DNA of 64,000 nucleotides from Nitrospirota bacterium (GTDB lineage Bacteria; Nitrospirota; Nitrospiria; Nitrospirales; UBA8639). Below the pieces are notes generated by a model. It had not been told where the DNA came from. It searched no databases and saw only the letters and a program-made list of their open reading frames with translations. Shown piece after piece: positions 53,508 to 62,996 of this stretch (its first letter is position 1; each line of letters begins with the position of its first letter). The stretch covers positions 17,259 to 81,258 of the forward strand of contig RFGF01000099.1 in NCBI GenBank assembly GCA_003695915.1, read 5' to 3'. A program made the position numbers and the translations under genes.

Positions 53508-53872
53508 CGCAGACACACCACGCTGCCTTCAGCCCAGTCGCTCGGCTACAGCCCGCCACCTACGAAGAGCGCCCATCTTCCACACACCCATCCTAGCGAA
53601 CCATTTAGCTCTCGCATATTGCCTCTTCACCAGCTATCGCGTTCCCCACTATTTCTGAGCCCCATGCCTGCACCGTCTCAACAGGCCGTAAAAGCGCATC
53701 GCCCTCTCGCACAAAAGCTCGGAGCACATTGAAATGGTCTCATCGTCGTACACGCTCTCTTATCACGTTCCCGCTCTTCCATCCCGGTCTTCTCGCTCGT
53801 ATGCGAGAACCTCGAACAATCGGCCCCATCGTACGCTTAACCCCGGATCGGATCGGCACCTGATGTTTCAAG
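53508..53872. other. Region with no clear gene upstream of the SprA-like gene
   Basis: A frame from 53734 to 53919 encodes a Ser/Pro-rich peptide that could be the original N-terminus of the SprA-like gene, but it needs a further frameshift to join it. Nothing else is seen. Confidence 0.3.
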
Positions 53873-54477
53873 ATGGGCCTCATTCGGAGGACATCCCCCT
53901 ACAACTGCCAGGCACTTGAGTGCCAAGCCAAATCAGCCGAGGGAAAGTTGGGTCTCCAAAACAAGGCACGATATGCAAATCCGCTCGATCCCCACATCGA
54001 TGAGCCTGTCGCAACTTCACCAGACCCGCAACCTCGAGAACCACGCTGTTTCCAACTCGTTAGCGAGCGAACCTCAAGAAAAAAATTGCGCTTGCCAAGC
54101 TTCGAGCTCGAGACCGCAAAGTCCGTGCCCACGAACAGGCCCACCAAGCCGCGGCTGCCGGATTGGCCAAAGGCGGAGCAAATTTGACGTTCGAACGAGG
54201 CCCGGATGGGAAACAATACGCCGTAGGTGGCGAGGTCCATATCGACACCACACCGATCGCTGGTAATCCGGAAGCCACCGCCCGGAAGGCGAGACGCATC
54301 CGCGCCGCCGCGCTCGCTCCTGCCGATCCTTCTCCTCAAGATCGAGCCGTTGCCGCCCAAGCTGCAGCCATGGAAGCACAGGCGAAACAGGAGTTGGCCC
54401 AAGAACGACGACAGGAACAGCAAGTGTCGGATGCCAATCCCGATGGCCGATCGCCACGGATCGATCTCTACATCTGA
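53873..54477 (+). pseudogene. SprA-family putative metalloprotease, frame broken at an A7 run
   Basis: The conserved SprA-related domain lies in frame 1 after 54079: AKLRARDRKVRAHEQAHQAAAAG with the HExxH-like HEQAH, then GGANLTFERGPDGKQYAVGG, DTTPIAGNPEATARKARRI and PSPQDRAVAAQAAAMEAQAK. Upstream this frame hits a stop at 54061, while the preceding sequence reads on in frame 2 up to the A7 run at 54079-54085. The run is a canonical -1 slippery heptamer (A AAA AAA in frame 2). The gene may be a pseudogene, use programmed slippage, or contain an assembly error. The N-terminal part is poorly conserved and its start is uncertain. Confidence 0.55.
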
Positions 54478-54532
54478 TTGTCCTGCGAGTCGATCGGGAG
54501 CATCACAATCGCGTCACGGTACGTCCCACCGT

Positions 54533-55493
54533 TCATCGGCTTTCCTCGACATCCATCTGGCTTTTATAGGTGAACACCTGTGTATCCGGATGAAAGGCGA
54601 TCCATGCAAACCAATACGACAGGATCGACGGAACGGGCTTCCCGTGCTCATCACGGATGGTCGCGCTCTGGTGCACCCCATCAAAATCGATGGAGAGAAC
54701 TTTGCCATTGACGCGGTCGACAAGATGGCCTGACGTGTGTCGCAACTCCGAAAACGGATAGGCTTTGGCGACATCCCCGATTTCGACGCCCAAGACCCAT
54801 TCCTTGGGATGGTACCGATCATCCCGATGAGTCGTGGGAAACATCAACTCGGGCCGTTGGGCATAGCCCAAATAGGGATCGCGGGAATACTCGCGCACAT
54901 AGCCGGTTTCCGTCGAGAGCACTTCGGTGTCAGGATGAGCACGTCGCCAAGCCCCCCCAGGTCGTATGCTCGAGAAACAGCGGCTGGAGCCTCGCACCGG
55001 TCAGAGGACCCGCAATGGCTTTCATGGCGATCTGGGACCAAAGGCTTTCGGTTTCGCGATCGTACATGAGCAAATCACTTTGGTAGAGTAAGCCGGAGAC
55101 CCCGAAGATGACAGGGTTCTGGTCAATCTGCCGTTCGAACGCGATTCCGGTTCCACAAAGCGGGCAATAGGTGATCAGGATAGGGTGATCATCGATCCAG
55201 TCGTTGACGAGCTCGTGCCAGTTGAGAATCTTGATCGGATAGGCCTTGCTTTCCCGGTTGCCGACAAGACCGAGCACCCGATCTCCATCCCGGAGAAAAG
55301 TGGCCTTCTCAGCCGAAACGAAGACAGGATTCACGAGCGCCGGAATGCCATCACGCGGCGGCCCGCCGGATCGGATCTCTTCGATCGGCACGGCATGGCA
55401 AGACACATCGAATCCGTTTTTCGATACCGCCCCCCCCAGCAGGCTCATAGCAAGCCACACCCCGACGAGGACGTATGCAAATTTTCTCACCAC
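54533..55493 (-). pseudogene. DUF3179 family protein, frameshift at a G7 run
   Basis: The first part (from a GTG at 55493 behind GGAGG) has a signal segment and the DUF3179 start GIPALVNPVF, YPIKILNWHELVND, LITYCPLCGTGIAFER and GVSGLLYQSDLLMYDRET. After LEHTTWGG the frame runs out. The next frame continues it as AWRRAHPDTEVLSTETGY, YLGYAQRPELMFPTTHRDD and ends at 54533. The shift lies in seven G (54952-54958, C7 on the + strand); one G fewer restores the protein. It may be a pseudogene, a phase-variable tract or a sequencing error. Confidence 0.8.
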
Positions 55494-56641
55494 TGTGATC
55501 CTCCATTCCTCACGGAAGAGTCTCGCATGCATATGGCGTGTTACAGGGAAGCATGGCTTTGCAACGGGGCCTGCGTTCTCTCAGGTAGGCGGCCAGGATC
55601 CAGCTTTTTACGTGTGGATGCGAGGATGTTTGTTGGCCCGAGACAGCATTCGATGTCGATTCTCGCCACGCTATGGCGAAAGGGACGCAATCCAGCCTGT
55701 CACGATTGTGATTCGACGATTATCCAAAAGAATGGAGTATCCACTCCCAGCTCGACCTCCATGCGTTTCGTCAACCCGAGGCGCTCATGCAATTCGTGTT
55801 TCGCATTCATGACATGGCGACCCTTTCGCTATGCTTCCCTTACATGTGCCGCTTGACCATTTTCTTACTTAAGTATTTCGAGCGCAGTCTGCACCAATGC
55901 CCGAGGCACAGAGCTTCGTTATCCCGGAGAACCAATTCCTGCTCTGATGCAAGCCACATCGGTATTGGTACACTTGTCGATCTCAACGCCATCGGATGGC
56001 ATAAAAGAGAATCGATCGCGCTCCAGCCAGGCTCGTCATCTTTCTCGCTCAGTCTCTCTCGCATGCACGAATCGAAACGCCGGATTGTCGAAGGAGCGGA
56101 TCACCCCATGATGTCACGGTATGGACTGAATGCGGCGAGTCCAAAGGCGGCCCCAACGACCTGCCGGCGAGACACGTCAGGAAGACCGGTTCTCCTGGAA
56201 ACGACGGCATTCCATCATCACGCCCCCGTGTGCGCTTTCTCTGGAACCATAGCACGCACCATCCTGCTCCCTCTGCTCACGACAACTATCCACCCCTCGT
56301 ACGAATAGCAGCAGCCAATGGAGGAGCGCGCATCCGGGCCATGCCTGATGAATCGAGGGCTACCCGGACTCTCCTGAAGTGCTCATTGCATCGAAAACCC
56401 CTATTCGCTTGCAGATCGAAATCGTGCGGGCATGAGGCCACGAGCCAGACTTTTCGCTCCATGACATGCTCGCCGAATTGGAACGCACGAATAGGATGTT
56501 TCTTTCGCGCGATCCGAACCTGCAACGACTTCAGGAGCCGGTTGATTGGAGCATTCGAGAAGTTCGACAAGGCGAGCATACGGACGGCTATCGATCGAAA
56601 ACCTGCCAGCACCAGGCGCCGAACCGTCAGCGACATCGGCC
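55494..56641. other. About 1.15 kb nearly gene-free region
   Basis: No frame has a recognised domain or good start signal. Near the right end a short frame (56466-56645) looks protein-like, and its reading frame continues upstream without an ATG to a stop at 56433. The region may hold degraded genes next to the two frameshifted ones. Confidence 0.45.
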
Positions 56642-56645
56642 TTAG
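56466..56645 (+). CDS. Possible small gene or gene remnant, 59 aa
   Basis: The frame reads MLAELERTNRMFLSRDPNLQ and continues RLQEPVDWSIREVRQGEHTD. Its composition is protein-like, and in-frame sequence before it (GHEPDFSLHD) also looks coding up to a stop at 56433-56435. There is no ribosome binding site. It may be the end of a decayed gene. Overlaps the end of the next gene on the other strand by 4 bases. Confidence 0.25.
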   Translation: MLAELERTNRMFLSRDPNLQRLQEPVDWSIREVRQGEHTDGYRSKTCQHQAPNRQRHRP

Positions 56646-57418
56646 TTTTCCAACAATCCTTTCAATTCCTGTAACGCCTTGGTGGCCGTCGAACCAAGCT
56701 CGCCCGACAAATCTTTGACCGCTTCCTCGGCTGCAGAGACGCCTTCTTTGAAGAGCCGGTCGTTCTTCGCCACGGCCTCGAGAACCGCATCTTCCACAGC
56801 GTTCAACACTTGCGCTACCACTGTCCCAATGGTACGCCGACCATCGACCTTTCCAAGATGACGTAAACGGATGTCGCCAAGCGGGATCGTGATCCCTTGT
56901 CCCTGAAGTCCGACCACACTCAGTTTGACCTTAGCGTTGGAAATCACAAGATCGTCGACTTGCACCTGGGTTTCGCGCTGATCCGGTTTTGAGCGTGGCG
57001 GTGAATCGCTTTCTCCTCCACGTTGTTCTACATTGCGACGCAGCGTATGAATGTTGCGCCGTCGGCCAGACACACTTCCCTCGAACACGATCTCCGGCCC
57101 ATCGATCACGAGCTTGCGAATCACAATCACGTTGGACAACGCCGACGGCGCGTCCATCTCCACCCGCACGCGATCAACTTTGACGGCATACTCAGTCTGA
57201 AATCCTGGCGGGTTGTGTATGACCAACCCCTCGAGTTCCCCTTGTCCGGAGAACAACGAAAGATCTACATTTTTGACGATAACCGGAGCTTTTAGGAGTT
57301 GCGGGCCAAGGGTTTCCAATCCGGTTTTAATGAGCGCATCCAGCGCAAGTCCAACAATCACGATGGCAATCAGGATCAACCCTAGAATACCGAGAATGGC
57401 TTTAATCAGGATTTTCAT
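56642..57418 (-). CDS. AsmA-like membrane-anchored protein
   Basis: 258 residues. One N-terminal helix (IKAILGILGLILIAIVIVGL), then an alternation of strands typical of AsmA/DUF748-type periplasmic proteins: VIVKNVDLSLFSGQGELEGLVIHNPPGF, VDRVRVEMDAPSAL and IRKLVIDGPEIVFEG. The C-terminal third is helical (VVAQVLNAVEDAVLEAVAKN, AAEEAVKDLSGELG). Start ATG at 57418 follows GGGAG; a start at 57460 is less likely. A role in envelope lipid or protein handling is possible by family analogy. Confidence 0.72.
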   Translation of the reverse strand: MKILIKAILGILGLILIAIVIVGLALDALIKTGLETLGPQLLKAPVIVKNVDLSLFSGQGELEGLVIHNPPGFQTEYAVKVDRVRVEMDAPSALSNVIVIRKLVIDGPEIVFEGSVSGRRRNIHTLRRNVEQRGGESDSPPRSKPDQRETQVQVDDLVISNAKVKLSVVGLQGQGITIPLGDIRLRHLGKVDGRRTIGTVVAQVLNAVEDAVLEAVAKNDRLFKEGVSAAEEAVKDLSGELGSTATKALQELKGLLEN

Positions 57419-57573
57419 ATCTCCCTCGTTCAGCAGAAAAATCCGCGCGATAGCCGACAACCAATTGTGCCTGTCGATTTAGTATGTCATAGATCTTCGA
57501 TGCTGTCTTGTCGAGACAAATGCGATACAATGGCGGATGACCCTGTCCGACCAGCCAACCGAAAGGAATCCGC

Positions 57574-58488
57574 ATGCAATTCGACAACTCCTGGGATGCC
57601 CTCATGAAGCCCGGCCAGGCAACCACGTATTTCGATCTCGACCCCTTACCCCCCTGGCAACTGAGTGCGACACGCTACAGCCCGAAAACCGCATGGTGGT
57701 TGGCCGAACTCTCCAGGCTCATTTACCGACAAGAGAAGGACGAACTCGGGTCCAAGGCTGCACCGCCCACTCGCAATGAGATTCTTCATCGCGTGGGGCT
57801 CGAAGAAGTGGCCTTTTTCAACAACGGAGGGATGCAAGGCGCCGTCGTCCGATCGCAGGACACACGCCGATCGTTCAACGTGGTCGTGTTTCGCGGCACA
57901 CATGACTTGCGCGACTGGCTCACGAATCTCAATACGATGCCAGGCCCCTGGAAACCAGGAGGAAAAGTCCATAAGGGGTTTAAACAGGGCATCGATTTCG
58001 TTTGGGCCGATATCGTCGATACGCTGGACGGCCTTGACGGACCGACCTTTTATACCGGGCACAGTCTTGGCGCAGCCCTGGCGACCCTGGCCGCCTCGCT
58101 GCGGCCGCCTCGGGCGTTGTATACGTTCGGTTCACCTCGTGTCGGCAACAAGGCCTTCGCCAAGACACTCGACAAGGTTCCGGTTTTTCGCGTCGTCAAC
58201 AACCGTGATATCGTCACCACCGTGCCCCCGGACTGGCCGCCCTTCGACTACCGGCATGTGGGCGAGTTGCGCTATATCGCACACAACGATCGCATGCTGG
58301 TCAATCCGAGCAGCCAATCTGTGGCCATGGATCGGCTGCGGCGCGATGCGTCGCTGGCCCGCACCACCAATGCCCATCGCCTCTTTGTCGATCCGCCGGA
58401 ACCGCTGGCCGATCATGCGCCGGTGAACTATGTCGCGCATCTCGAGCGATTGATGGCTCCTTCGCGTAGCCGCCGCCGTCATGCTTGA
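57574..58488 (+). CDS. Class 3 lipase family protein
   Basis: 304 residues, alpha/beta hydrolase. The nucleophile elbow is FYTGHSLGAALATLAA near residue 155, and an oxyanion-like FRGTHDLRDWLTNL, the TFGSPRVGNKAF block and RVVNNRDIVTTVPP with the catalytic Asp follow; a His near the end (DHAPVNYVAHLERL) may complete the triad. No signal peptide is seen, so the enzyme may be cytosolic. AAAGGA before the ATG. The 32-base gap to ubiE suggests co-transcription. Confidence 0.88.
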   Translation: MQFDNSWDALMKPGQATTYFDLDPLPPWQLSATRYSPKTAWWLAELSRLIYRQEKDELGSKAAPPTRNEILHRVGLEEVAFFNNGGMQGAVVRSQDTRRSFNVVVFRGTHDLRDWLTNLNTMPGPWKPGGKVHKGFKQGIDFVWADIVDTLDGLDGPTFYTGHSLGAALATLAASLRPPRALYTFGSPRVGNKAFAKTLDKVPVFRVVNNRDIVTTVPPDWPPFDYRHVGELRYIAHNDRMLVNPSSQSVAMDRLRRDASLARTTNAHRLFVDPPEPLADHAPVNYVAHLERLMAPSRSRRRHA

Positions 58489-58520
58489 CAAACGCTGAAA
58501 ACGGGTGCTAGGTCCTCATC

Positions 58521-59282
58521 ATGCCGACAATGGCCCAACCATCCTCTCCCCCACCACATGCGGTCTCCACCTGGAGCGGGTCGGCCCGCGAAGAGGCCGT
58601 GCAGCGGATGTTTACGGCCATTGCCCGCTGGTACGATCTCAACAATTCTTTGCTCAGCTTCGGGCTCCATCATGCCTGGAAGCGCCGGGCGATCGCCTGC
58701 GTCCCCTCAAAACCGGAGGCGCGTGTGCTCGATCTGGGGGCGGGAACCGGAGACCTGGCCATCGGAATGGCACGGCGACTCGATCCCACAGGCCACGTGC
58801 TGGCCGCCGACCTCAATCGTGCCATGTTGCAGGTCGGCGTACAGAAAATCTTTCGTCAAGCACCGCCCGCGCCCACCACATGTCTGCAGATGAACGCCGA
58901 ACGGCTCACGCTTCGCGATGCCAGCATCGATGCGGTGACTGCTGGCTTCTGTATCCGAAACGTCGGCGACTGCATGCGGGCCTTCCGGGAAATCCATCGC
59001 GTGCTCAAGCCCGGAGGGCGGTTCGTCTGTTTGGAGTTTTCCCGCCCGGTCTATGGATGGCTTCGAGGGCTGTACGATTGGTATTCGTTTTACCTGCTTC
59101 CGTGGATCGGACGCATGGTGGCGCGAGACCGCACGGGCGTCTATGAGTATCTCCCGGCATCTATCCGGACGTTTCCTGACCAAGAGCAACTCTGTGGCCT
59201 GCTCAAAGAGGCCGGGTTCCGGACCGTCGAGTATCGCAATCTCACCGGAGGCATCGTCGCCATCCATGTGGCGACGAAATAA
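58521..59282 (+). CDS. ubiE: Demethylmenaquinone/ubiquinone methyltransferase UbiE/MenG
   Basis: 253 residues. SAM motif I is VLDLGAGTGDLAIGMA near residue 69, the start VQRMFTAIARWYDLNNSLLSFGLHHAWKRR is diagnostic for UbiE, as are TAGFCIRNVGD, EIHRVLKPGGRFVCLEFS and LTGGIVAIHVATK. Methylates the ring of demethylmenaquinone in quinone synthesis, which the 2M complex I would use. The first 27 residues are low complexity, so a shorter start is possible. Confidence 0.92.
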   Translation: MPTMAQPSSPPPHAVSTWSGSAREEAVQRMFTAIARWYDLNNSLLSFGLHHAWKRRAIACVPSKPEARVLDLGAGTGDLAIGMARRLDPTGHVLAADLNRAMLQVGVQKIFRQAPPAPTTCLQMNAERLTLRDASIDAVTAGFCIRNVGDCMRAFREIHRVLKPGGRFVCLEFSRPVYGWLRGLYDWYSFYLLPWIGRMVARDRTGVYEYLPASIRTFPDQEQLCGLLKEAGFRTVEYRNLTGGIVAIHVATK

Positions 59283-59288
59283 CTCACC

Positions 59289-60926
59289 ATGAACAGCATT
59301 CTCTACGTCTTTCTTCCGTGCAAGAAGGTCTATCCGACGGGCATCACCTATCTGGCGGACTTCATCCATCGCCGGCGCCCCGAGGTCCGGCAGCGCATTC
59401 TGGATCTTTCGCTGTTTCCGACGGTTAGCGCCAGGCGAGCCGCGCTCCGAGAAACGCTGGAGTCATTTCGGCCTGATGTCGTAGGATTTTCCTGGCGGGA
59501 CATCCAGATCTTTTCCCCACATGAGGGCGATGCCGCGCTCGAACATGCGTTCAATTTTTACTATGCGGCCAATCCACTCAAACGCCTGTCGGCCTCACTC
59601 CATGGACTCAAGAACCTGTATCGCTATTATCGGGACATCAAACACAATCTCTCCTACCCCTGGCTGGTACGCGAGCATCTCCCGCAAGCCCACATCATGA
59701 TCGGCGGCGGGGCATTCACGGCCTTTGCAGATCAATTGATTCACCAACTTCCGGAGGGGACGATCGGCGTGCTCGGCGAGGGCGAGGACGCCGTACTCAA
59801 GGTCCTCAACGATGAACCGCTCGACGGCGAACGGTACATCTTGCGCCAAGGCGACACCGTTCACAAGGGCGAACAGCGGGCCCCGGCCCTACTCGATGCC
59901 CTGTCGGTCGATCTGCCCTACCTGACCGGTATTTTCCCGCAGTACCGCGAATATGTCGGTGAATGCATCGGGGTCCAGACCAAACGAGGATGTCCGTACG
60001 ATTGCGCGTTCTGCCTGTATCCGTACATCGAGGGAAAACGCGTGCGGTACCGCCCGCCAGCCAACGTCGTCCACGATATAGCCCAGTATTACCACCAATG
60101 GGGCGCCCGGCGGTTTTGGTTCACCGATGCCCAGTTCATTCCCGGGAAGGATGCCATCCCCCATTGCACCGAAATCCTCGAAAGGATCATTGCCGAAGGG
60201 CTCGACATCGAATGGTCCGGCTACGTCCGCACCTCGATGATCACGGCCCAACTGGCGAAACTCATGGTACGGTCAGGCGTGGGGGATCTGGAGGTGGCCA
60301 TCACTTCGGGGTCCCAAAAAGTCTTGAATAGCCTGCATATGGGCTTCAAACTCGAGCATCTGTACGAGGGCTGCCGCCATCTACGCGAAGCCGGCTTTGC
60401 CGGGCGGGTCATTTTGAATTACTCGCTCAACTCACCTGAAGAAACGGAAGAGACCCTGTTGCAAAGCGTGGAATCGTACAAAATCGTAGCTTCGATCCTC
60501 GGAGAAGATCGGGTCTTTCCCTTGATGTTTTTCTTGGGCGTACAGCCCAATACCGATCTGGAACAGCGCCTACTCGCCGAAGGCTATCTGTCCGCAGGAT
60601 ACAACCCTCTGAGCTTGGCACCCTGGAACGCCAAAAAACTCCTCTACAACCCTCCGCCGCTCAATCGCCTCATCGCCAAAGCGTGCCTCACAGCCTGGCG
60701 GAAAAAACATGGAAGCCGCGATCCGCGCCCCTGGTCGGGGAGCCTCAGCCAAAGCGCCACGCAACAGCACGGTCACGCCTATGCCGACGAAAGCCTGTCC
60801 AAAGGATTCGAAACGAATTCAGGACGGGAAGCCCTGTTGACGCTGGAATCGTTGCTCGCGGCCAGAAAAGCGCACCAGGCGGCTCACACCACTTCACCAG
60901 CCGTGACTCCCACCCCATCCGAATGA
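59289..60926 (+). CDS. B12-binding-domain radical SAM protein
   Basis: 545 residues. An N-terminal B12-binding-like domain (residues 1-190) precedes a radical SAM core with CxxxCxxC in KRGCPYDCAFCLYPY near residue 235. The motifs WSGYVRTSMIT and VAITSGSQKVLNSLHMG fit the family. The C-terminal 60 residues are Ser/Thr-rich. Such enzymes methylate or rearrange lipids or cofactors; the substrate cannot be told. It lies 7 bases after ubiE, so a quinone or lipid modification role is conceivable. Confidence 0.85.
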   Translation: MNSILYVFLPCKKVYPTGITYLADFIHRRRPEVRQRILDLSLFPTVSARRAALRETLESFRPDVVGFSWRDIQIFSPHEGDAALEHAFNFYYAANPLKRLSASLHGLKNLYRYYRDIKHNLSYPWLVREHLPQAHIMIGGGAFTAFADQLIHQLPEGTIGVLGEGEDAVLKVLNDEPLDGERYILRQGDTVHKGEQRAPALLDALSVDLPYLTGIFPQYREYVGECIGVQTKRGCPYDCAFCLYPYIEGKRVRYRPPANVVHDIAQYYHQWGARRFWFTDAQFIPGKDAIPHCTEILERIIAEGLDIEWSGYVRTSMITAQLAKLMVRSGVGDLEVAITSGSQKVLNSLHMGFKLEHLYEGCRHLREAGFAGRVILNYSLNSPEETEETLLQSVESYKIVASILGEDRVFPLMFFLGVQPNTDLEQRLLAEGYLSAGYNPLSLAPWNAKKLLYNPPPLNRLIAKACLTAWRKKHGSRDPRPWSGSLSQSATQQHGHAYADESLSKGFETNSGREALLTLESLLAARKAHQAAHTTSPAVTPTPSE

Positions 60927-61102
60927 TCTGGCCGATAATCCGTTAAGCACCGACACACCCACGCAATGCGAGATTCGTGGCAAAACTGCGATCGCTTCGC
61001 AGATCGTGAAATCCTGCAAATGGGAGCAGCTCTTGCACCGACACGAACAATCACGCCCTGTTCATCGCATTGCGCCCAATTCGAGAGACGCCCCTGTACC
61101 AT

Positions 61103-61132
61103 TTGAAACACTGCTTGATCTTCCGCTACAGT
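61103..61132 (+). promoter_or_regulatory. Likely promoter of the tmRNA gene
   Basis: TTGAAA and TACAGT, 18 bases apart, end 52 bases before the tmRNA 5' end, leaving a leader that RNase P would remove. Confidence 0.5.
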
Positions 61133-61184
61133 AAAAGCAGGTTCCAGTCGACCTCGAACGGTCGACCAGACATCCAACGATGAA

Positions 61185-61536
61185 GGGGGTGACTGGCTTC
61201 GACGGGGGCCATGAGGTCAACGGAGCGTGCCGAGCTCTCGGAGTCTCGTTAAACCTTCGAGAAACTATTAAGTGCCAACGAACCATTGGCGCTCGCGGCC
61301 TAACTAACCGCGACGTCTCTCCGTTCCTCGCCTGTGGGAATGGAAGAGACGACACGCAGCAGGCTGGTCCGAAGCCGGTGCCCAGCGGCTGAGGACGAGA
61401 CCACACTGGGCTAGCCGACGCTCTAAGCCTGTCGGTGGGCGTGGGCGGAGGCGAATCTCAAAACACCGACTACGCACGTAGGCGCCGTTGCGCTGAAGGT
61501 CCTCGGACGCGGGTTCGATTCCCGCCACCTCCACCA
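61185..61536 (+). ncRNA. ssrA: tmRNA (ssrA)
   Basis: A one-piece tmRNA, 352 bases. The 5' end GGGGGTGACTGGCTTCGACG and the 3' end GGGTTCGATTCCCGCCACCT followed by CCACCA form a 7-bp acceptor stem with encoded CCA. The tag frame starts at GCC 61274 and reads ANEPLALAA followed by TAA at 61301-61303, with a second TAA shortly after. Tag ends in the usual LAA. It rescues stalled ribosomes together with SmpB, which is not in the window. Confidence 0.97.
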
Positions 61537-62238
61537 ATTTCTCTCGCCCCAATCAATTCATGAGTGATTCGAAGACGACCCGTTGCCTTACTTTTGGCAA
61601 AGCTGTGCCACTCAGGGAATCTTGTCACGATCAGACACGCTCACCTTCGAGATGACGAATCACACATCATCTCATGCGTTCGAGGGACTGAGCGATAAGT
61701 TTGTGATGGTTTCGCTGAGGATCATGGCAGGGCCGCTGTTCGCTGCATCCAGCGATGTTTCAAGCCTCATTCGACCGCGCACTGTGGTCGCGAGGAGCTC
61801 ATCGCACATCTATTCTTTTCTTTCCCATACATCGTGCCCTCGTCGGCTTGCGCACCGAATTCCTTGCCAAGACAGACCTAGCCCATTCCCTGCTCTGTCA
61901 GACCTCGTTGAAGCTCTTTCCTGTTGAATCGAGAATTCATCCTGCTGTATCGCGGGAGCGCACATCACAGACGAGGGTGACGCCGTCCATGAGGGACAAG
62001 TTCGATGAATATTCCAATGGGATGCGCCGAGCACCCAATGGTGGAGATAGTGCGGATCGTGCCTGTTTCCGATCCGGTCACGTGCAGTCTGTCAGCAACT
62101 AGCATGGTCGAACCACCTTCTTGCTTAAACATGTCGCCTAACCGAACATCCAGTGGAAAAGACCCAAAATGGCTCAGCAGCCGTCTTCCCGTTGCTGAAA
62201 GACGAATTGCAGCCTGCGATGAGCTGACTACTAGTGAC
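61537..62238. other. About 700 bp without a gene, downstream of tmRNA
   Basis: Only short frames without start signals or recognisable products are seen. The 3' end of tmRNA is a frequent integration site for genomic islands; no integrase or repeated att sequence was found in the window. Confidence 0.4.
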
Positions 62239-62271
62239 AAAAAACGCTCCCGAGTCGAATTCCCGGGAGCG
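62239..62271 (-). terminator. Intrinsic terminator of the superoxide dismutase gene
   Basis: On the minus strand CGCTCCCG and CGGGAGCG form an 8-bp perfect stem followed by six T, 33 bases after the sodB stop. This is a textbook Rho-independent terminator. Confidence 0.85.
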
Positions 62272-62304
62272 TGAGGCAAAATTCTCTTACGTATGCTTTT
62301 GCTC

Positions 62305-62883
62305 TCATACGGCCAGATGGCGCTCGACCCAGGCCCAGTTGGCCATCTTCCAGAAATTCTCGACGTATCGCGCCCGCTCGTTGCGATAATCGATATAGTA
62401 GGCATGCTCCCAAACATCGCAGGTCAGGAGCGGTTTCTTCCCGTCCGTCAACGGGTTCCCGGCATTCTGGGTGGAGACGATGTCCAGCCGGTTTCCATCT
62501 TGAACCAGCCACACCCAACCGGAACCGAACAGGCTGACCGCAGCCTTCGAGAAGGCTTCCTTGAAGGCCTCGAACGAGCCGAAATCGCGAACCAAGGCAT
62601 CCAGCACGCGCTTGGCCGGTTTATCGCCTCCGGACGGCGACAGACTGTTCCAATAGAATGTGTGATTCCACACTTGCGCCGCATTGTTGAAAATCGGGCC
62701 GGACGCCTTGACGATGATATCCTCGAGCGGCAGATGTTCGTATTCCGTCCCCGGAATCAATTTGTTGAGATTGTCCACATAAGCCCGATGATGCTTGCCA
62801 TAGTGATATTCGAGCGTTTCCCGAGAAAGATAGGGTTCCAAGGCATTCATCGCATAGGGTAAAGGCGGAAGTTCGTGTTTCAT
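62305..62883 (-). CDS. sodB: Superoxide dismutase, Fe type
   Basis: 192 residues. Metal ligands are seen in YHYGKHHRAYV (His), FNNAAQVWNHTFYW (His) and DVWEHAYYIDYRN (Asp, His). IFNNAAQVWNHTFYW and the SLFGSGWVWLV block are those of the iron form, but Mn use or cambialism cannot be excluded. It removes superoxide in the cytosol. AAGGAGG lies 9 bases before the ATG. Monocistronic, with its own terminator. Confidence 0.94.
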   Translation of the reverse strand: MKHELPPLPYAMNALEPYLSRETLEYHYGKHHRAYVDNLNKLIPGTEYEHLPLEDIIVKASGPIFNNAAQVWNHTFYWNSLSPSGGDKPAKRVLDALVRDFGSFEAFKEAFSKAAVSLFGSGWVWLVQDGNRLDIVSTQNAGNPLTDGKKPLLTCDVWEHAYYIDYRNERARYVENFWKMANWAWVERHLAV

Positions 62884-62996
62884 CGCAATCCCTCCTTGTG
62901 TGATGTTCCTTGAACGGCAGACTCACCCACTGAATCATGCGATGAATATAAATAAACGCTCTTGGCTCGGAGTAAAGGGGGCTAGGCTAAAGGGAA

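Noticed and set aside
56286..56636. 116-codon minus strand frame in the gene-poor region
   Set aside because: No ribosome site, Arg-rich, no domain; the + strand remnant frame in the same place looks more protein-like.
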